From NCBI GenBank assembly GCA_018267055.1, contig JAFDZF010000033.1, positions 1 through 51,909 of the forward strand: a stretch of DNA of 51,909 nt, read 5' to 3'. The position numbers were made by a program, and so were the translations under genes. A model generated the notes under the pieces. It searched no databases. It was not told the origin of the DNA and was given only the letters and a program-made list of their open reading frames with translations. Every line of letters begins with the position of its first letter. Position 1 is the first letter of the stretch. Origin of the DNA: Bacteroidota bacterium. GTDB taxonomy: Bacteria; Bacteroidota; Bacteroidia; Flavobacteriales_F; PHOS-HE28. This document shows positions 18,766-26,999 of the stretch, one piece after another.

Positions 18766-19311
18766 TCAGTTCGGCACGTGCGCGTGGAAGGGCAGGCCCG
18801 CGCGGTCCTTCTCGCTCACCACCGGATCGGCGATGCCCCAGTCGATGGCCAGCTGGGGGTCGTCCCAGCGGATGGTGCGCTCCGAGGGCGGGTGGTAGTA
18901 GGCCGAGCACTTGTAGGTGAACACGGTGCCTTCCTCCAGCGCCACGAAGCCGTGGGCGAACCCTTCGGGGATGTAGAGCATCGCCTGCTCCACCGCGTCC
19001 AGCCGCAGGCTGAAGTGCCGGCCGAAGGTGGGGCTGTCCGGGCGCACGTCCACGCACACGTCCAGCACCGCGCCCGCGCTCACGCGCACCAGCTTGGCCT
19101 GGGCATGGGGGGGCAGCTGCAGGTGCAGCCCGCGCAGCACGCCCTTGCCCGAGCGGCTCTCGTTGTCCTGCACGAAGGGGGCGGTCACGCCGGTGGCCTG
19201 GGCGAAGGCGGCCGCGTTGAACGACTCGAGGAAGTGGCCGCGCTCATCGCGGAAGATCCGCGGCCGCAGGACCAGCAGTCCCGCCAGGGGGGTGGTGCTC
19301 ACCTGCATCAT
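18766..19311 (-). CDS. rfbC: dTDP-4-dehydrorhamnose 3,5-epimerase
   Basis: The 181-residue product is the right length for RfbC and carries its hallmarks: FLESFN, QDNESRSGKGVLRGLHLQ (catalytic His in RGLH, about residue 63), VDVRPDSPTFG, YIPEGFAHGF and FTYKCSAYY. It epimerises dTDP-4-keto-6-deoxyglucose at C3 and C5 on the way to dTDP-L-rhamnose, suggesting rhamnose or a related deoxysugar in the exported polysaccharide. The other pathway genes (rfbA, rfbB, rfbD) are not in the window. Two adjacent ATGs (19311 and 19308) are possible starts; the first overlaps the upstream tyrosine-kinase gene by 4 nt. Confidence 0.93.
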   Translation of the reverse strand: MMQVSTTPLAGLLVLRPRIFRDERGHFLESFNAAAFAQATGVTAPFVQDNESRSGKGVLRGLHLQLPPHAQAKLVRVSAGAVLDVCVDVRPDSPTFGRHFSLRLDAVEQAMLYIPEGFAHGFVALEEGTVFTYKCSAYYHPPSERTIRWDDPQLAIDWGIADPVVSEKDRAGLPFHAHVPN

Positions 19312-21755
19312 GCGCGTCCGAACAGTCGGCTCGTCCAGCTCTTCTTCCGCCGCTCGGTCCGGCTGCGGTCCTCGTAATACCCGTAGCCATAGCCGTACCC
19401 GTAGCCATAGCCGTAGCCATAGCCGTAGTTGTAGCCATACTTGTTGCGGTCCACGTCCACCCCGTTCAGCACGGCGCTCAGGCGGGTGATCTTGTTCTCG
19501 TTCATCAGGCGGTCCACGTTGTGCACGAAGGCCTTCTTGGAGTAGTCGGAGCGGAAGATGTAGATCGGCACGTCGGCGCTCTGGATGATGGAGATGCCGT
19601 CGGTCACCAGGCCCACGGGCGGGGTGTCGATCACGATCACGTCGTAGGTCCGCTTCAGCTCCTCCAGGATGGTGGCCATGCGCGGGCCGATGATGAGCTC
19701 GCTCGGGTTGGGGGGGATGGGGCCGGCCGTGATGAAGTCGAGGCCCTTCAGGCTGCTGTGCTGCACGCAGTCCTCGGCCCGGTCGCGGTTGATCAGCATG
19801 GTGCTCATGCCGCGGATGTTCTCCACGCCGAAACCCAGGTGGATCTTCGGCTTGCGCATGTCGAGGTCGATCACGATCACGCGCTTCCCGCTGAAGCTGA
19901 TGATGCCGGCCAGGTTGATGGCCACGAAGGTCTTGCCCTCGCCGGAGATGGTGCTCGTCACGGCGATCACCTTGGGGCCCGGGCTGTTGTCCACGAACTG
20001 CAGGTTCGTGCGCACGCTGCGGAAGCTCTCCGCGATGAGCGACTTGGGGTTCTTGTCCACCAGCAGCTGGCTCACCGGGATCTCCTTCTTGTACTTGGGC
20101 ACCATGCCCAGCATGCCGATGGAGGCGTTGCTCAGCTTGGCGATGTCGTTCAGCGAGGTGATGTTGTCGTGCAGGATGTAGCGCACCAGCACGATGAGGA
20201 AGCCGGCGATGACGCCGGTGAGCAGGTAGGAGAACAGCACCAGGCTGCGGTCCGGCGAGATCGGGGTGAAGGCCGCCACCGCGGACTCCAGCACGCGGTT
20301 GTCCGAGACGAAGCCAGCGCGGCTGATGCGGTACTCGATGTCCTTCTCCAGCAGCTGGGTGTAGTACTTCTCGTTCACGTCGAACAGCCGCGCGATGCGG
20401 CCGTAGGCCAGCTCCTTCTCCGGCAGGTCCTTGAAGCGGCTTTCGTACTCGCCGATGCGCGTCTCGTAATCATGGGCGCGGGAGGCCAGGCGCTTGCGCA
20501 TGTTGCCGATGCTCTCCATGATCAGCCGCTGCTGGATGTCGATCTGCCCGTCCAGCGTGCGCACGTTCACGTTGTCCGGCTTCACCTCGTATACCAGCTT
20601 CTCGCGCTCCTGCAGCAGGGTCTGCAGCGTATTGATCAGGCCCTGCAGGGTCTGCTCGTAGGAGGTGCCCACCAGCAAGGGGATCAGGCGGTACACGTCC
20701 ATCTCCGTGGGCGAGCCCTTGACCGTGCGTTCCACCTCGTCCAGCAGGTTGTCCTCGATGCGCAGCTTCAGCAGCTCGTTCTCGTACTCGTTCGTGCGCT
20801 CCAGCAGGAGGGGGGCCAGCTGCTGGAAGTCGGCCACGCGGTTCTCGCGCTTGAAGTCCTGCATGCGCAGCTCGCTCTCGCGCAGCTGCTGGAACACGGT
20901 GTCCTTCTGCGACTCGATGAAGCGCAGGATGCTCTCGGCGCTCTGGCTGCGGCGCTCCACGTCGTAGCGGATGAAGGCGTCGGCCATGGCCTGCGTGATG
21001 TCGCGCGCGAGCAGGGCGTTGTGGTCCTTGCACCCGATGGCGATCGTCTTGGCGTTCGCGTCGGCCACGGCCACCGCGATCTGCGAGGCGTACTGCTGCA
21101 CCAGCGTCCGCGGGTCGTTGATCACGAAGTACGACATGCCGCCGTCCGAGGGGGGGGGATGGGTGCCCGGACCCGTGCGGAACACGCAGCGGAAATGGGG
21201 CGTCGCCGTGGGCCGGCCGATGGGGTGGACGCTGGTGAACGGCTTCCCGCCCACGGTGTAGCTGAGCTTCAGCTGCCCGCTCTCCTGGGGCTCGAAGGTC
21301 ACCGGCACGCCGCGGACGGACTCGTCCAGCACGTCCAGGGCCGACACCTCGAGGTACTCGTCCTTGTAGAGCTGCTTGGTCAGGATCTGGCCCTTGAAGA
21401 AGTAGCTCACCTGGAGGGGCAGGTCGGCCAGGGCCCTGGCCTGGAAGAATTTCGACCGCAGCAGCTCCACGTCGCTCACCAGGCCGTTGTCGTCCATCAC
21501 GTCGCCCACCTTCAGCACCTTCTGGGCGTTGTTGCTCTGGCTCAGCTGGAGCAGGGCGCGGCTCTCATAGGTCGGCGCGGTGTAGCGCAGGTAGATGTAC
21601 GCGGCGGCGAGGGCCAGCAGGATGCAGAGGACGATCCAGATCAGCGACCGCTTGACGATATAGATGAACAGGCCGACATCGAACTCGTTGCTGAAGTTCG
21701 TGAGGCGCTCCCGATAGCCATCGAGGTTCCCACCGACCGCGTTCTCGTTCAGCAT
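19308..21755 (-). CDS. Wzc-like polysaccharide co-polymerase / BY-tyrosine kinase
   Basis: The 815-residue product has an N-terminal Wzz domain between two membrane segments (about 33-54, LIWIVLCILLALAAAYIYL; and about 500-525). The long periplasmic part, rich in coiled coil, separates it from a cytoplasmic BY-kinase domain: Walker A ISGEGKTFVAINLA (about 597-610), Walker A' VIVIDLDMRKP (about 625-635) and Walker B YDVIVIDTPPVG (about 703-714). The C-terminus carries a striking Tyr-Gly alternating run (about 770-790), the expected autophosphorylated Tyr cluster, then a basic tail. It controls chain length and export with the Wza-like protein encoded 12 nt upstream. A run of nine C residues (21150-21158) lies in the periplasmic part, in frame as given. 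Confidence 0.93.
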   Translation of the reverse strand: MLNENAVGGNLDGYRERLTNFSNEFDVGLFIYIVKRSLIWIVLCILLALAAAYIYLRYTAPTYESRALLQLSQSNNAQKVLKVGDVMDDNGLVSDVELLRSKFFQARALADLPLQVSYFFKGQILTKQLYKDEYLEVSALDVLDESVRGVPVTFEPQESGQLKLSYTVGGKPFTSVHPIGRPTATPHFRCVFRTGPGTHPPPSDGGMSYFVINDPRTLVQQYASQIAVAVADANAKTIAIGCKDHNALLARDITQAMADAFIRYDVERRSQSAESILRFIESQKDTVFQQLRESELRMQDFKRENRVADFQQLAPLLLERTNEYENELLKLRIEDNLLDEVERTVKGSPTEMDVYRLIPLLVGTSYEQTLQGLINTLQTLLQEREKLVYEVKPDNVNVRTLDGQIDIQQRLIMESIGNMRKRLASRAHDYETRIGEYESRFKDLPEKELAYGRIARLFDVNEKYYTQLLEKDIEYRISRAGFVSDNRVLESAVAAFTPISPDRSLVLFSYLLTGVIAGFLIVLVRYILHDNITSLNDIAKLSNASIGMLGMVPKYKKEIPVSQLLVDKNPKSLIAESFRSVRTNLQFVDNSPGPKVIAVTSTISGEGKTFVAINLAGIISFSGKRVIVIDLDMRKPKIHLGFGVENIRGMSTMLINRDRAEDCVQHSSLKGLDFITAGPIPPNPSELIIGPRMATILEELKRTYDVIVIDTPPVGLVTDGISIIQSADVPIYIFRSDYSKKAFVHNVDRLMNENKITRLSAVLNGVDVDRNKYGYNYGYGYGYGYGYGYGYGYYEDRSRTERRKKSWTSRLFGRA
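19375..19440 (-). repeat. Codon-level tandem repeat encoding the Tyr-Gly tail
   Basis: Near-perfect tandem repetition of a 6-bp TAC/TAT-GGC/GGT unit (12-bp higher-order unit) encodes the alternating Tyr-Gly run of the tyrosine kinase. Unit copy number could change by slippage without breaking the frame. Confidence 0.75.
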
Positions 21756-21767
21756 CGATGGGCGGCC

Positions 21768-22526
21768 TTATTTCAGCACCTTGGCATACCCGATCACCAG
21801 CAGCGTCGTGGTCAGGAGGGTCACGATGGGGGTGAGGTCCTGCAGCAGCTGCCGCGCGATCTCCGGGTTCGGTTGCACGTACACGATGTCGTCCGCCTGC
21901 ATCACGATGTCGGCGTACTTCAGCCCGTCGATGTCCGACATGTTGAACTGGAACACCTCGCGCGGCCGGCCGGGCTGTTTGCGGAAGAGCTTGATCTTGC
22001 GGGCGTCGCCGCGATCGGAAAGGCCGCCTACGCTGGCGATCACCTCCATCAGCGTGGTGTTGTTGTTCTCCAGGGGCACCACCTTGGCGTTGCCGCCGCC
22101 GCCGGGGAACACCACCACCCGGCGGTTGTTCACCGTGAGCAGCACGAAGGGCCGGTTGTAATAGGCCGTATACTGCTCCTCCAGCATCATCTCCGCCTGC
22201 CGCACGGTCAGGCCCGACAGCTGCACCAGCCCCAGCAGGGGGAGCTTGGCCTTCCCGTCGGAATCGACGGGGTAGTTGAACGTCATGCGGGAGACGTTCC
22301 GCAGCGAGGTGGCATCGTCCACCAGGTCGATCATCTTGAAGCCGTCGTTGGCGAACAGGCGGAAGGTCACCACGTCGTTCGCCTGGATCTTGAACTGCCG
22401 CTCCAAGGTATCCTTCACCTGGTCGAAGGCATAGTCCACCGGGGTCTTGAACATGATGTCCCGGTTCACGGTGCAGGCCGAGAGCAGGAGGATCGACAGG
22501 ACAAGAAAGCTCAGCGCACGCCGCAT
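21768..22526 (-). CDS. Polysaccharide export lipoprotein, Wza-like (Poly_export/SLBB)
   Basis: The 252-residue product starts with a lipoprotein signal (lipobox LLSAC, Cys at residue 18). A polysaccharide-export domain follows (QANDVVTFRLF ... YPVDSDGKAKLPLLGLVQLSGLTVRQAE), then an SLBB-type unit (NNTTLMEVIASVGGLSDRGD ... DIVYVQPNPE). It ends in a hydrophobic segment (IVTLLTTTLLVIGYAKVLK) that could span the outer membrane, as the C-terminal helix of Wza does. It should form the outer-membrane exit channel for the glycan made by this cluster, working with the tyrosine kinase encoded 12 nt downstream. A TACTTTGG element 16 nt upstream of the ATG may give it its own promoter. Confidence 0.9.
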   Translation of the reverse strand: MRRALSFLVLSILLLSACTVNRDIMFKTPVDYAFDQVKDTLERQFKIQANDVVTFRLFANDGFKMIDLVDDATSLRNVSRMTFNYPVDSDGKAKLPLLGLVQLSGLTVRQAEMMLEEQYTAYYNRPFVLLTVNNRRVVVFPGGGGNAKVVPLENNNTTLMEVIASVGGLSDRGDARKIKLFRKQPGRPREVFQFNMSDIDGLKYADIVMQADDIVYVQPNPEIARQLLQDLTPIVTLLTTTLLVIGYAKVLK

Positions 22527-22542
22527 TCCGGGGAATTTCGGG

Positions 22543-22550
22543 CCAAAGTA
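22543..22550 (-). promoter_or_regulatory. -7-like element TACTTTGG of the wza-like gene
   Basis: TACTTTGG on the minus strand ends 16 nt before the ATG at 22526, in the short gap after the glycosyltransferase gene. It fits TAnnTTTG with one change. Confidence 0.4.
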
Positions 22551-22559
22551 AGCAAGGCG

Positions 22560-23792
22560 CTAGCCTCGATCGAGGAGTTGGCGATAGAGGGCCGCCGTGT
22601 CCTGCACCAGCCGGGTGTAATGGTAGCGTTGCCGCACGTGGTCCCACCCGGCGCAGGCCATGCGGGCGCGCAGGGCGTCGTCCTCCACCACCCGCAGCAG
22701 GTTCTCGCCGAAAGCACGGGCGTCGTCGGTGGGGCTCAGCAGGGCGGTGGACCCTTCCACCACCACGTTCTCGATGCCGCCCACGTTGGTGCTCACCACG
22801 GGGCGGTTGGCGGCCTGGGCCTCGATCAGGCTCACGGGCGTGCCCTCGTTGAAGCTGGTGAGCGCCACCGCGTCCAGGCCGGCGTGCACGATGTCGATCT
22901 CCTTGATCCACGAGGTGAAGGTCACGTCGGCCCGCTCCACCAGGGGTTTGCCGTTCACCCCGTGGCCGAAACCGTGGCCGTTGAAGTAGGGCCCCTGCGC
23001 CAGGCTCATGCCCAGCTCGGCGCTGTACTGCTGCAGCCGGTCGCGCTCCTCCCCGTCGCCCACGATGAAGGCCCGCACCTTGCGGCCCGTGCGCTCGTGC
23101 AGGTGCTTGAGGCCGCGCAGGAAGAGGTCGTGGTTCTTCACCGGCACCAGGCGGCCCACGATGCCGATGGCGATCTCGTCCTCGTCCAGGCCGTACACCC
23201 GGCGGAAGAGGGCGCGCTTGGCGGCCTGGTCCTCCTGGAAGCGGGCCAGGTCGAAGCCCAGCGGGATCACCGTCACCTTGTCCTCGGGGCAGATGCGGTG
23301 CTCGGCCACCAGCTCGTCCTTCTGCTTGTCGCTGATGGCCACGATGCGCGACGACCGGCGGGCCAGGAAGCGCTCCACGTTCTTGTAGACGGTGGTGCGG
23401 AGGTGGCCGAAGTAGCTGTGGAACACGTGCCCGTGGAAGGTGTGCACGATGGCCTTCACGCCGAGCTCGCTGGCGGCCAGGCGCCCCACGGCCCCGGCCT
23501 TGGCCGCGTGGGTGTGCACGATGTCCGGCTTGAACTCCTTGATCAGCCGCTTGATGCGCCGGTAGGCCGTGCGGTCGCGCCAGGGGGCCACCTCGCGCTG
23601 CATCTCGGGAAGGATCAAGGGCTTCACGCCCAGGGCGTCCAGGATGTGGCCGCTGCCCTCCTCGGAGGCCTCCTGCTGCCCGCCCACCAGCAGGGTCTCG
23701 AACTCGCCGGGCAGGAACCGGGTGAGGTAGGCCGCGTTGTGCGTGGGCCCGCCCAGGTTGAAGCGGTTGATGATGCGGAGGACGCGGGGCAT
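22560..23792 (-). CDS. Glycosyltransferase family 4 (group 1)
   Basis: The 410-residue GT-B enzyme starts MPRVLRIINRFNLGGPTHNA; the open frame extends far upstream, but this ATG begins the first beta strand of the fold and has a TACCTTCG element 10 nt upstream. The N-terminal half includes HTHAAKAGAVGRLAA and HTFHGHVFHSYFG. The C-terminal half has GIVGRLVPVKNHDLFL, the donor-site region TSFNEGTPVSLIEAQAANRP and VVSTNVGGIENVV, matching the GT4 nucleotide-sugar site. It likely adds a sugar to the lipid-linked glycan of this polysaccharide locus. Donor and acceptor are unknown. Confidence 0.9.
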   Translation of the reverse strand: MPRVLRIINRFNLGGPTHNAAYLTRFLPGEFETLLVGGQQEASEEGSGHILDALGVKPLILPEMQREVAPWRDRTAYRRIKRLIKEFKPDIVHTHAAKAGAVGRLAASELGVKAIVHTFHGHVFHSYFGHLRTTVYKNVERFLARRSSRIVAISDKQKDELVAEHRICPEDKVTVIPLGFDLARFQEDQAAKRALFRRVYGLDEDEIAIGIVGRLVPVKNHDLFLRGLKHLHERTGRKVRAFIVGDGEERDRLQQYSAELGMSLAQGPYFNGHGFGHGVNGKPLVERADVTFTSWIKEIDIVHAGLDAVALTSFNEGTPVSLIEAQAANRPVVSTNVGGIENVVVEGSTALLSPTDDARAFGENLLRVVEDDALRARMACAGWDHVRQRYHYTRLVQDTAALYRQLLDRG

Positions 23793-23802
23793 GGCGCGGA
23801 TG

Positions 23803-23810
23803 CGAAGGTA
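23803..23810 (-). promoter_or_regulatory. -7 element TACCTTCG of the glycosyltransferase gene
   Basis: TACCTTCG on the minus strand, 10 nt before the ATG at 23792; candidate head promoter for the polysaccharide-to-uvrA run. Confidence 0.6.
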
Positions 23811-23890
23811 TCGCGGTACGGCCCGGAGCGCCAGGGGAGGCGGCCGGGTGGCGGGCCGGGGAGAAGACGGAGCGTGCGGGTGGGGTTGCC

Positions 23891-24682
23891 TTACATCCGG
23901 GTCAGGGGTTCGGCCCGGACCATCAGGTCGGAGCTCAGGAAGCGCAGCCAGGCCGGGGGCGGCCCCCCGTCGGCCGGAAGGCGGGCCAGTCGCTCGGCCA
24001 GCGCGATGGAGGGGCCGGGCAGCAAGGCCCCGAAGGGGAAGACGGTGTGGTTGTGCACGTCTTCCCGCACGATGCGCAGGTGCGGCTGCAGGAGCCGGCG
24101 CACCTCGCCCATGCTGTACGTCCGGGTCCGCAGGCCGGAGGAGAGCACCCGGTCGCGGTTGCCGAACAGCCGCGATGGCAGCCGGAAGAGCGCCCTCATC
24201 CCGGTGTCCAGCCCGTGCCGGTTGCTGAAGGTGATCACCGCCACGCCCCCCGGCGCCAGGCTCCCGGCCATGAAGGCCAGGTTCCGCTGCAGTTCCTCCG
24301 GGGAGAGGTAGGTGGTGACGCCTAGCAGGAAGATGGCATCGAAGGCGCGGACCGGGAAGGCATGCGCATAGGCATGCCCCACGAAACGCTGGGCCGGCGG
24401 CACGCGGCTCTGGGCCAGCATGCCCGGGCTCACGTCCGTGGCGAAGAAGCGCAGGTCCGGCGCGCGGGCGATCAGGTGGTCGTAGAGGTTGCCCGTGCCG
24501 CTGCCGATGTCGAGCACGCACTTGCCGCGGAGGTCCATGCCGCGCGTGGCCTTCTCCAGCCGCTCGTTGAAGTAGTAGCGGTGGAAGGCGCTCTGGTGGG
24601 TGTACTTGTCGCGGTAGGTGCCGCTCACCCGATCGAAGAAGCGGGCGGCCTCCTCGTGCTCAGGGGAGCGGACCTCGGCCAT
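23891..24682 (-). CDS. Class I SAM-dependent methyltransferase
   Basis: The 263-residue product has the Rossmann methyltransferase motifs: VLDIGSGTGNLYDHL (motif I, about residues 56-70), FFATDVSPGMLAQSR (motif II, Asp), FDAIFLLGVTTYLSPEE (motif IV) and LAPGGVAVITFSNRHGLD (motif VI). This resembles UbiE/Methyltransf_11-type small-molecule methyltransferases. Its place upstream of a glycosyltransferase suggests a sugar or glycan-end methylase, but a lipid or quinone substrate is equally possible. A gap of about 98 nt, holding a separate promoter, lies between it and the glycosyltransferase gene. Confidence 0.85.
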   Translation of the reverse strand: MAEVRSPEHEEAARFFDRVSGTYRDKYTHQSAFHRYYFNERLEKATRGMDLRGKCVLDIGSGTGNLYDHLIARAPDLRFFATDVSPGMLAQSRVPPAQRFVGHAYAHAFPVRAFDAIFLLGVTTYLSPEELQRNLAFMAGSLAPGGVAVITFSNRHGLDTGMRALFRLPSRLFGNRDRVLSSGLRTRTYSMGEVRRLLQPHLRIVREDVHNHTVFPFGALLPGPSIALAERLARLPADGGPPPAWLRFLSSDLMVRAEPLTRM

Positions 24683-24696
24683 GGGACGTGTGCGGT

Positions 24697-24752
24697 GTGC
24701 AGGAGGACGGGGGAACGGACGAGGTGCCCATGCTCCACGCGTCCTCCTGCAC
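24697..24752 (-). terminator. 13-bp inverted repeat after lpdA
   Basis: Arms 24697-24709 and 24740-24752 are perfect reverse complements with a 30-nt loop, starting 12 nt after the lpdA stop. It is a plausible terminator or mRNA 3'-end stabiliser; the long loop and missing U-tract lower confidence. Confidence 0.5.
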
Positions 24753-24764
24753 GCTTCGGCTTGC

Positions 24765-26153
24765 TTACAGGTGGATCACCTCGCCGTACGCCGCCGCCGC
24801 CGCCTCCATGATGGCCTCGCTCATGGTGGGGTGGGGGTGCACGGTCTTGATGATCTCATGGCCCGTGGTCTCCAGCTTGCGGATGCTCACGCACTCGGCG
24901 ATCAGCTCGGTCACGTTGTAGCCGATCATGTGGGCGCCCAGGAGCTCGCCGTACTTGGCGTCGAAGATCAGCTTCACGAAGCCGTCGGTCTGCCCCGCCG
25001 CCTTGGCCTTGCCGCTGGCGCTGTAGGGGAACTTGCCGATCTTCACCTCGAGGCCCTTCTCCTTCGCGGCCTTTTCGGTGAGGCCCACGCTGGCCACTTC
25101 CGGCGAGCAGTAGGTGCAGCCGGGGATGTTGCCGTAATCGATCGGCTGGGGGTTCTTGCCGGCGATGGCCTCCACGCAGGTGATGCCTTCCGCGCTGGCC
25201 AGGTGCGCCAGGGCCGGCCCCGGCACGATGTCGCCGATGGCGTAGTAGCCGGGGATGTTGGTGGCGTAGAACGGATCCACCTTCACCTTGCCCTTGTCGG
25301 TCACGATGCCCACGTCCTCCAGGCCGATGCCTTCCAGGTTGGTCACGATGCCCACCGCGCTCAGCACGATGTCGCACTCCACCTTCTGCTCGCCCTTCGG
25401 CGTCTTGATGGTCACCACGCAGCCCTTGCCCTTGGTGTCCACGCTGGTCACCTCGCTGCTGGTCAGCACCTCCATGCCCTGCTTCTTGAAGCTCCGCTCC
25501 AGCTGCTTGCTCACTTCCTCGTCCTCCACGGGCACGATGTTCGGCAAGAACTCCACCAGGGTCACCTTGGTGCCCAGGGCGTTGTAGAAGTAGGCGAACT
25601 CGCTGCCGATGGCGCCGCTGCCCACCACCACCAGGCTCTTGGGCTGCTCGGGCAGCACCATGGCCTCGCGGTAGCCGATGATCTTCTTGCCGTCCTGCTT
25701 CAGGGAGGGGAGCTCGCGGCTGCGGGCGCCGGTGGCGATGATGATGTGCTTGGCCTCCAGTACCTGCTTCTTGCCGTCGGCGCCGGTCACCTCCAGCTTC
25801 TTCCCGGGCAGGAGCTTGCCGGTGCCCATCACCACGTCGATCTTGTTCTTCTTCATCAGGAACTGCACGCCCTTGCTGTTGCTGTCGGCCACTTCGCGGC
25901 TGCGCTTCACGATGCCGGGGAAGTCGGCCTTGGGGGCGCCCACGGTGATGCCGTAGTCCTTGGCGTGGTTGATGTACTCGAAGACATTGGCGCTCTTCAG
26001 CAGGGCCTTGGTGGGGATGCAGCCCCAGTTGAGGCAGATGCCACCGAGCGATTCGCGCTCCACGATGGCGGTCTTGAGGCCCAGTTGGCTGGCACGGATG
26101 GCGGCCACGTAGCCGCCGGGGCCACTGCCGAGAACGATGACGTCGTAGCTCAT
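24765..26153 (-). CDS. lpdA: Dihydrolipoyl dehydrogenase (E3)
   Basis: The 462-residue product is a full-length flavoprotein disulfide reductase: FAD-binding GSGPGGYVAAIRASQLG, the redox-active disulfide GGICLNWGCIPTKALL (Cys about 41 and 46), NAD-binding VVVGSGAIGSEFAYFYNALG, FAD motif YYAIGDIVPGPALAHLAS and the C-terminal interface HPHPTMSEAIMEAA with the catalytic His-Glu pair. It reoxidises dihydrolipoamide of the 2-oxoacid dehydrogenase or glycine cleavage complexes, producing NADH. No E1 or E2 genes are adjacent. A TAACTTCG element lies about 88 nt upstream of the ATG (26242-26249), giving this gene a longer leader than most others here. Confidence 0.97.
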   Translation of the reverse strand: MSYDVIVLGSGPGGYVAAIRASQLGLKTAIVERESLGGICLNWGCIPTKALLKSANVFEYINHAKDYGITVGAPKADFPGIVKRSREVADSNSKGVQFLMKKNKIDVVMGTGKLLPGKKLEVTGADGKKQVLEAKHIIIATGARSRELPSLKQDGKKIIGYREAMVLPEQPKSLVVVGSGAIGSEFAYFYNALGTKVTLVEFLPNIVPVEDEEVSKQLERSFKKQGMEVLTSSEVTSVDTKGKGCVVTIKTPKGEQKVECDIVLSAVGIVTNLEGIGLEDVGIVTDKGKVKVDPFYATNIPGYYAIGDIVPGPALAHLASAEGITCVEAIAGKNPQPIDYGNIPGCTYCSPEVASVGLTEKAAKEKGLEVKIGKFPYSASGKAKAAGQTDGFVKLIFDAKYGELLGAHMIGYNVTELIAECVSIRKLETTGHEIIKTVHPHPTMSEAIMEAAAAAYGEVIHL

Positions 26154-26387
26154 TCGATCGCGAGGGTTGCGGGTTGGTGCGTATGGGGCGTCCGCCTACC
26201 AGGGGGCCTGTGCGGGCCGTGGGGGAAGGGCGGAAGCGGGGCGAAGTTAGCCGCGCCGCCGGAAGGGACCGGGATCGGTGCGCAAGGCGCTGTGCTTCCG
26301 TTGGGTCAACGGCCTTATCAACGATCGATGCGGCCGGATCGTGGGAAAACCGGGGCGGCGGCGGCCCAGGCGGGGAAGGAGCGGGCC

Positions 26388-26395
26388 TACCTTGC
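26388..26395 (+). promoter_or_regulatory. -7-like element TACCTTGC before a small membrane protein gene
   Basis: TACCTTGC ends 23 nt before the ATG at 26419; a weak match to the TAnnTTTG consensus in a divergent intergenic region. Confidence 0.4.
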
Positions 26396-26418
26396 CATAC
26401 ACCAAAACCACTCGGACC

Positions 26419-26928
26419 ATGAACGATACGAACTCGGCAGCGACCGGTGCACCCGCGACCCGTCCCACGCTCCTGACGGTGATCTGCATCCTCAGCTTCA
26501 TCGCCGGCGCCTGGGGCGTGATCGGTGGCATCATCAACCTCACCTCCGGCGGCGATCAGCAGGCCCTGGTCGAGGCCCAGCAGCGGATGGAGGAGGCCAA
26601 GGCCCAGATGGGCGACCAAGCGAACGGGATGATGGGCGGCATGATGGACTCGGCCATGGAGATCGCGCAGAAGGCCGCCGAGAACGCCAAGCCCATCGGC
26701 ATCAGCAACATCGTGCTCTCCCTCATCAGCCTGCTCGGGGTGTGGCGCATGTGGAACCTGCGGAAATCCGGCTTCTGGCTCTATGTGCTGGCGGCCATCG
26801 GCGGGCTGCTGGTGCCCCTGGTCTTCCTGGGCGGCAGCATGATGGCCCTCTTCAGCGTCGGCTTCGCCGGGCTGATCTCCATCCTCTTCATCATCCTCTA
26901 CGCGGTGAACCTGAAGTACATGCACTAG
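26419..26928 (+). CDS. Small multi-pass membrane protein, unknown function
   Basis: The 169-residue product has four hydrophobic segments: about 15-37 (VICILSFIAGAWGVIGGII), 96-110, 120-140 (FWLYVLAAIGGLLVPLVFLG) and 145-165. A Met/Gln/Glu-rich amphipathic stretch lies between the first and second. The frame is open 47 codons upstream, but MNDTNSAATG gives a sensible soluble N-terminus before the first helix. The motif G-x-x-RMW-(5-6)-GF-x-x-Y (LGVWRMWNLRKSGFWLY) recurs in the next gene, so the two are distant paralogues. This type of protein is common in Flavobacteriales, but I know of no function. A hairpin terminator follows. Confidence 0.75.
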   Translation: MNDTNSAATGAPATRPTLLTVICILSFIAGAWGVIGGIINLTSGGDQQALVEAQQRMEEAKAQMGDQANGMMGGMMDSAMEIAQKAAENAKPIGISNIVLSLISLLGVWRMWNLRKSGFWLYVLAAIGGLLVPLVFLGGSMMALFSVGFAGLISILFIILYAVNLKYMH

Positions 26929-26945
26929 GACCCGGCGTCCTGTCC

Positions 26946-26990
26946 GGAAGCCCCCGTTCCCGCATCCCGGGTCCGGGGGCTTTCCGTTTC
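26946..26990 (+). terminator. Intrinsic terminator after the first small membrane protein
   Basis: AAGCCCCCG (26948-26956) pairs perfectly with CGGGGGCTT (26974-26982) and is followed by a T-rich run (TCCGTTTCTTTC). It lies immediately upstream of the next gene's ATG at 27000. Confidence 0.65.
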
Positions 26991-26999
26991 TTTCGCGCC

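Noticed and set aside
19521-24311. A 1,596-codon open frame antisense to the polysaccharide cluster
   Set aside because: It crosses several real genes and their gaps; composition is typical of shadow frames.
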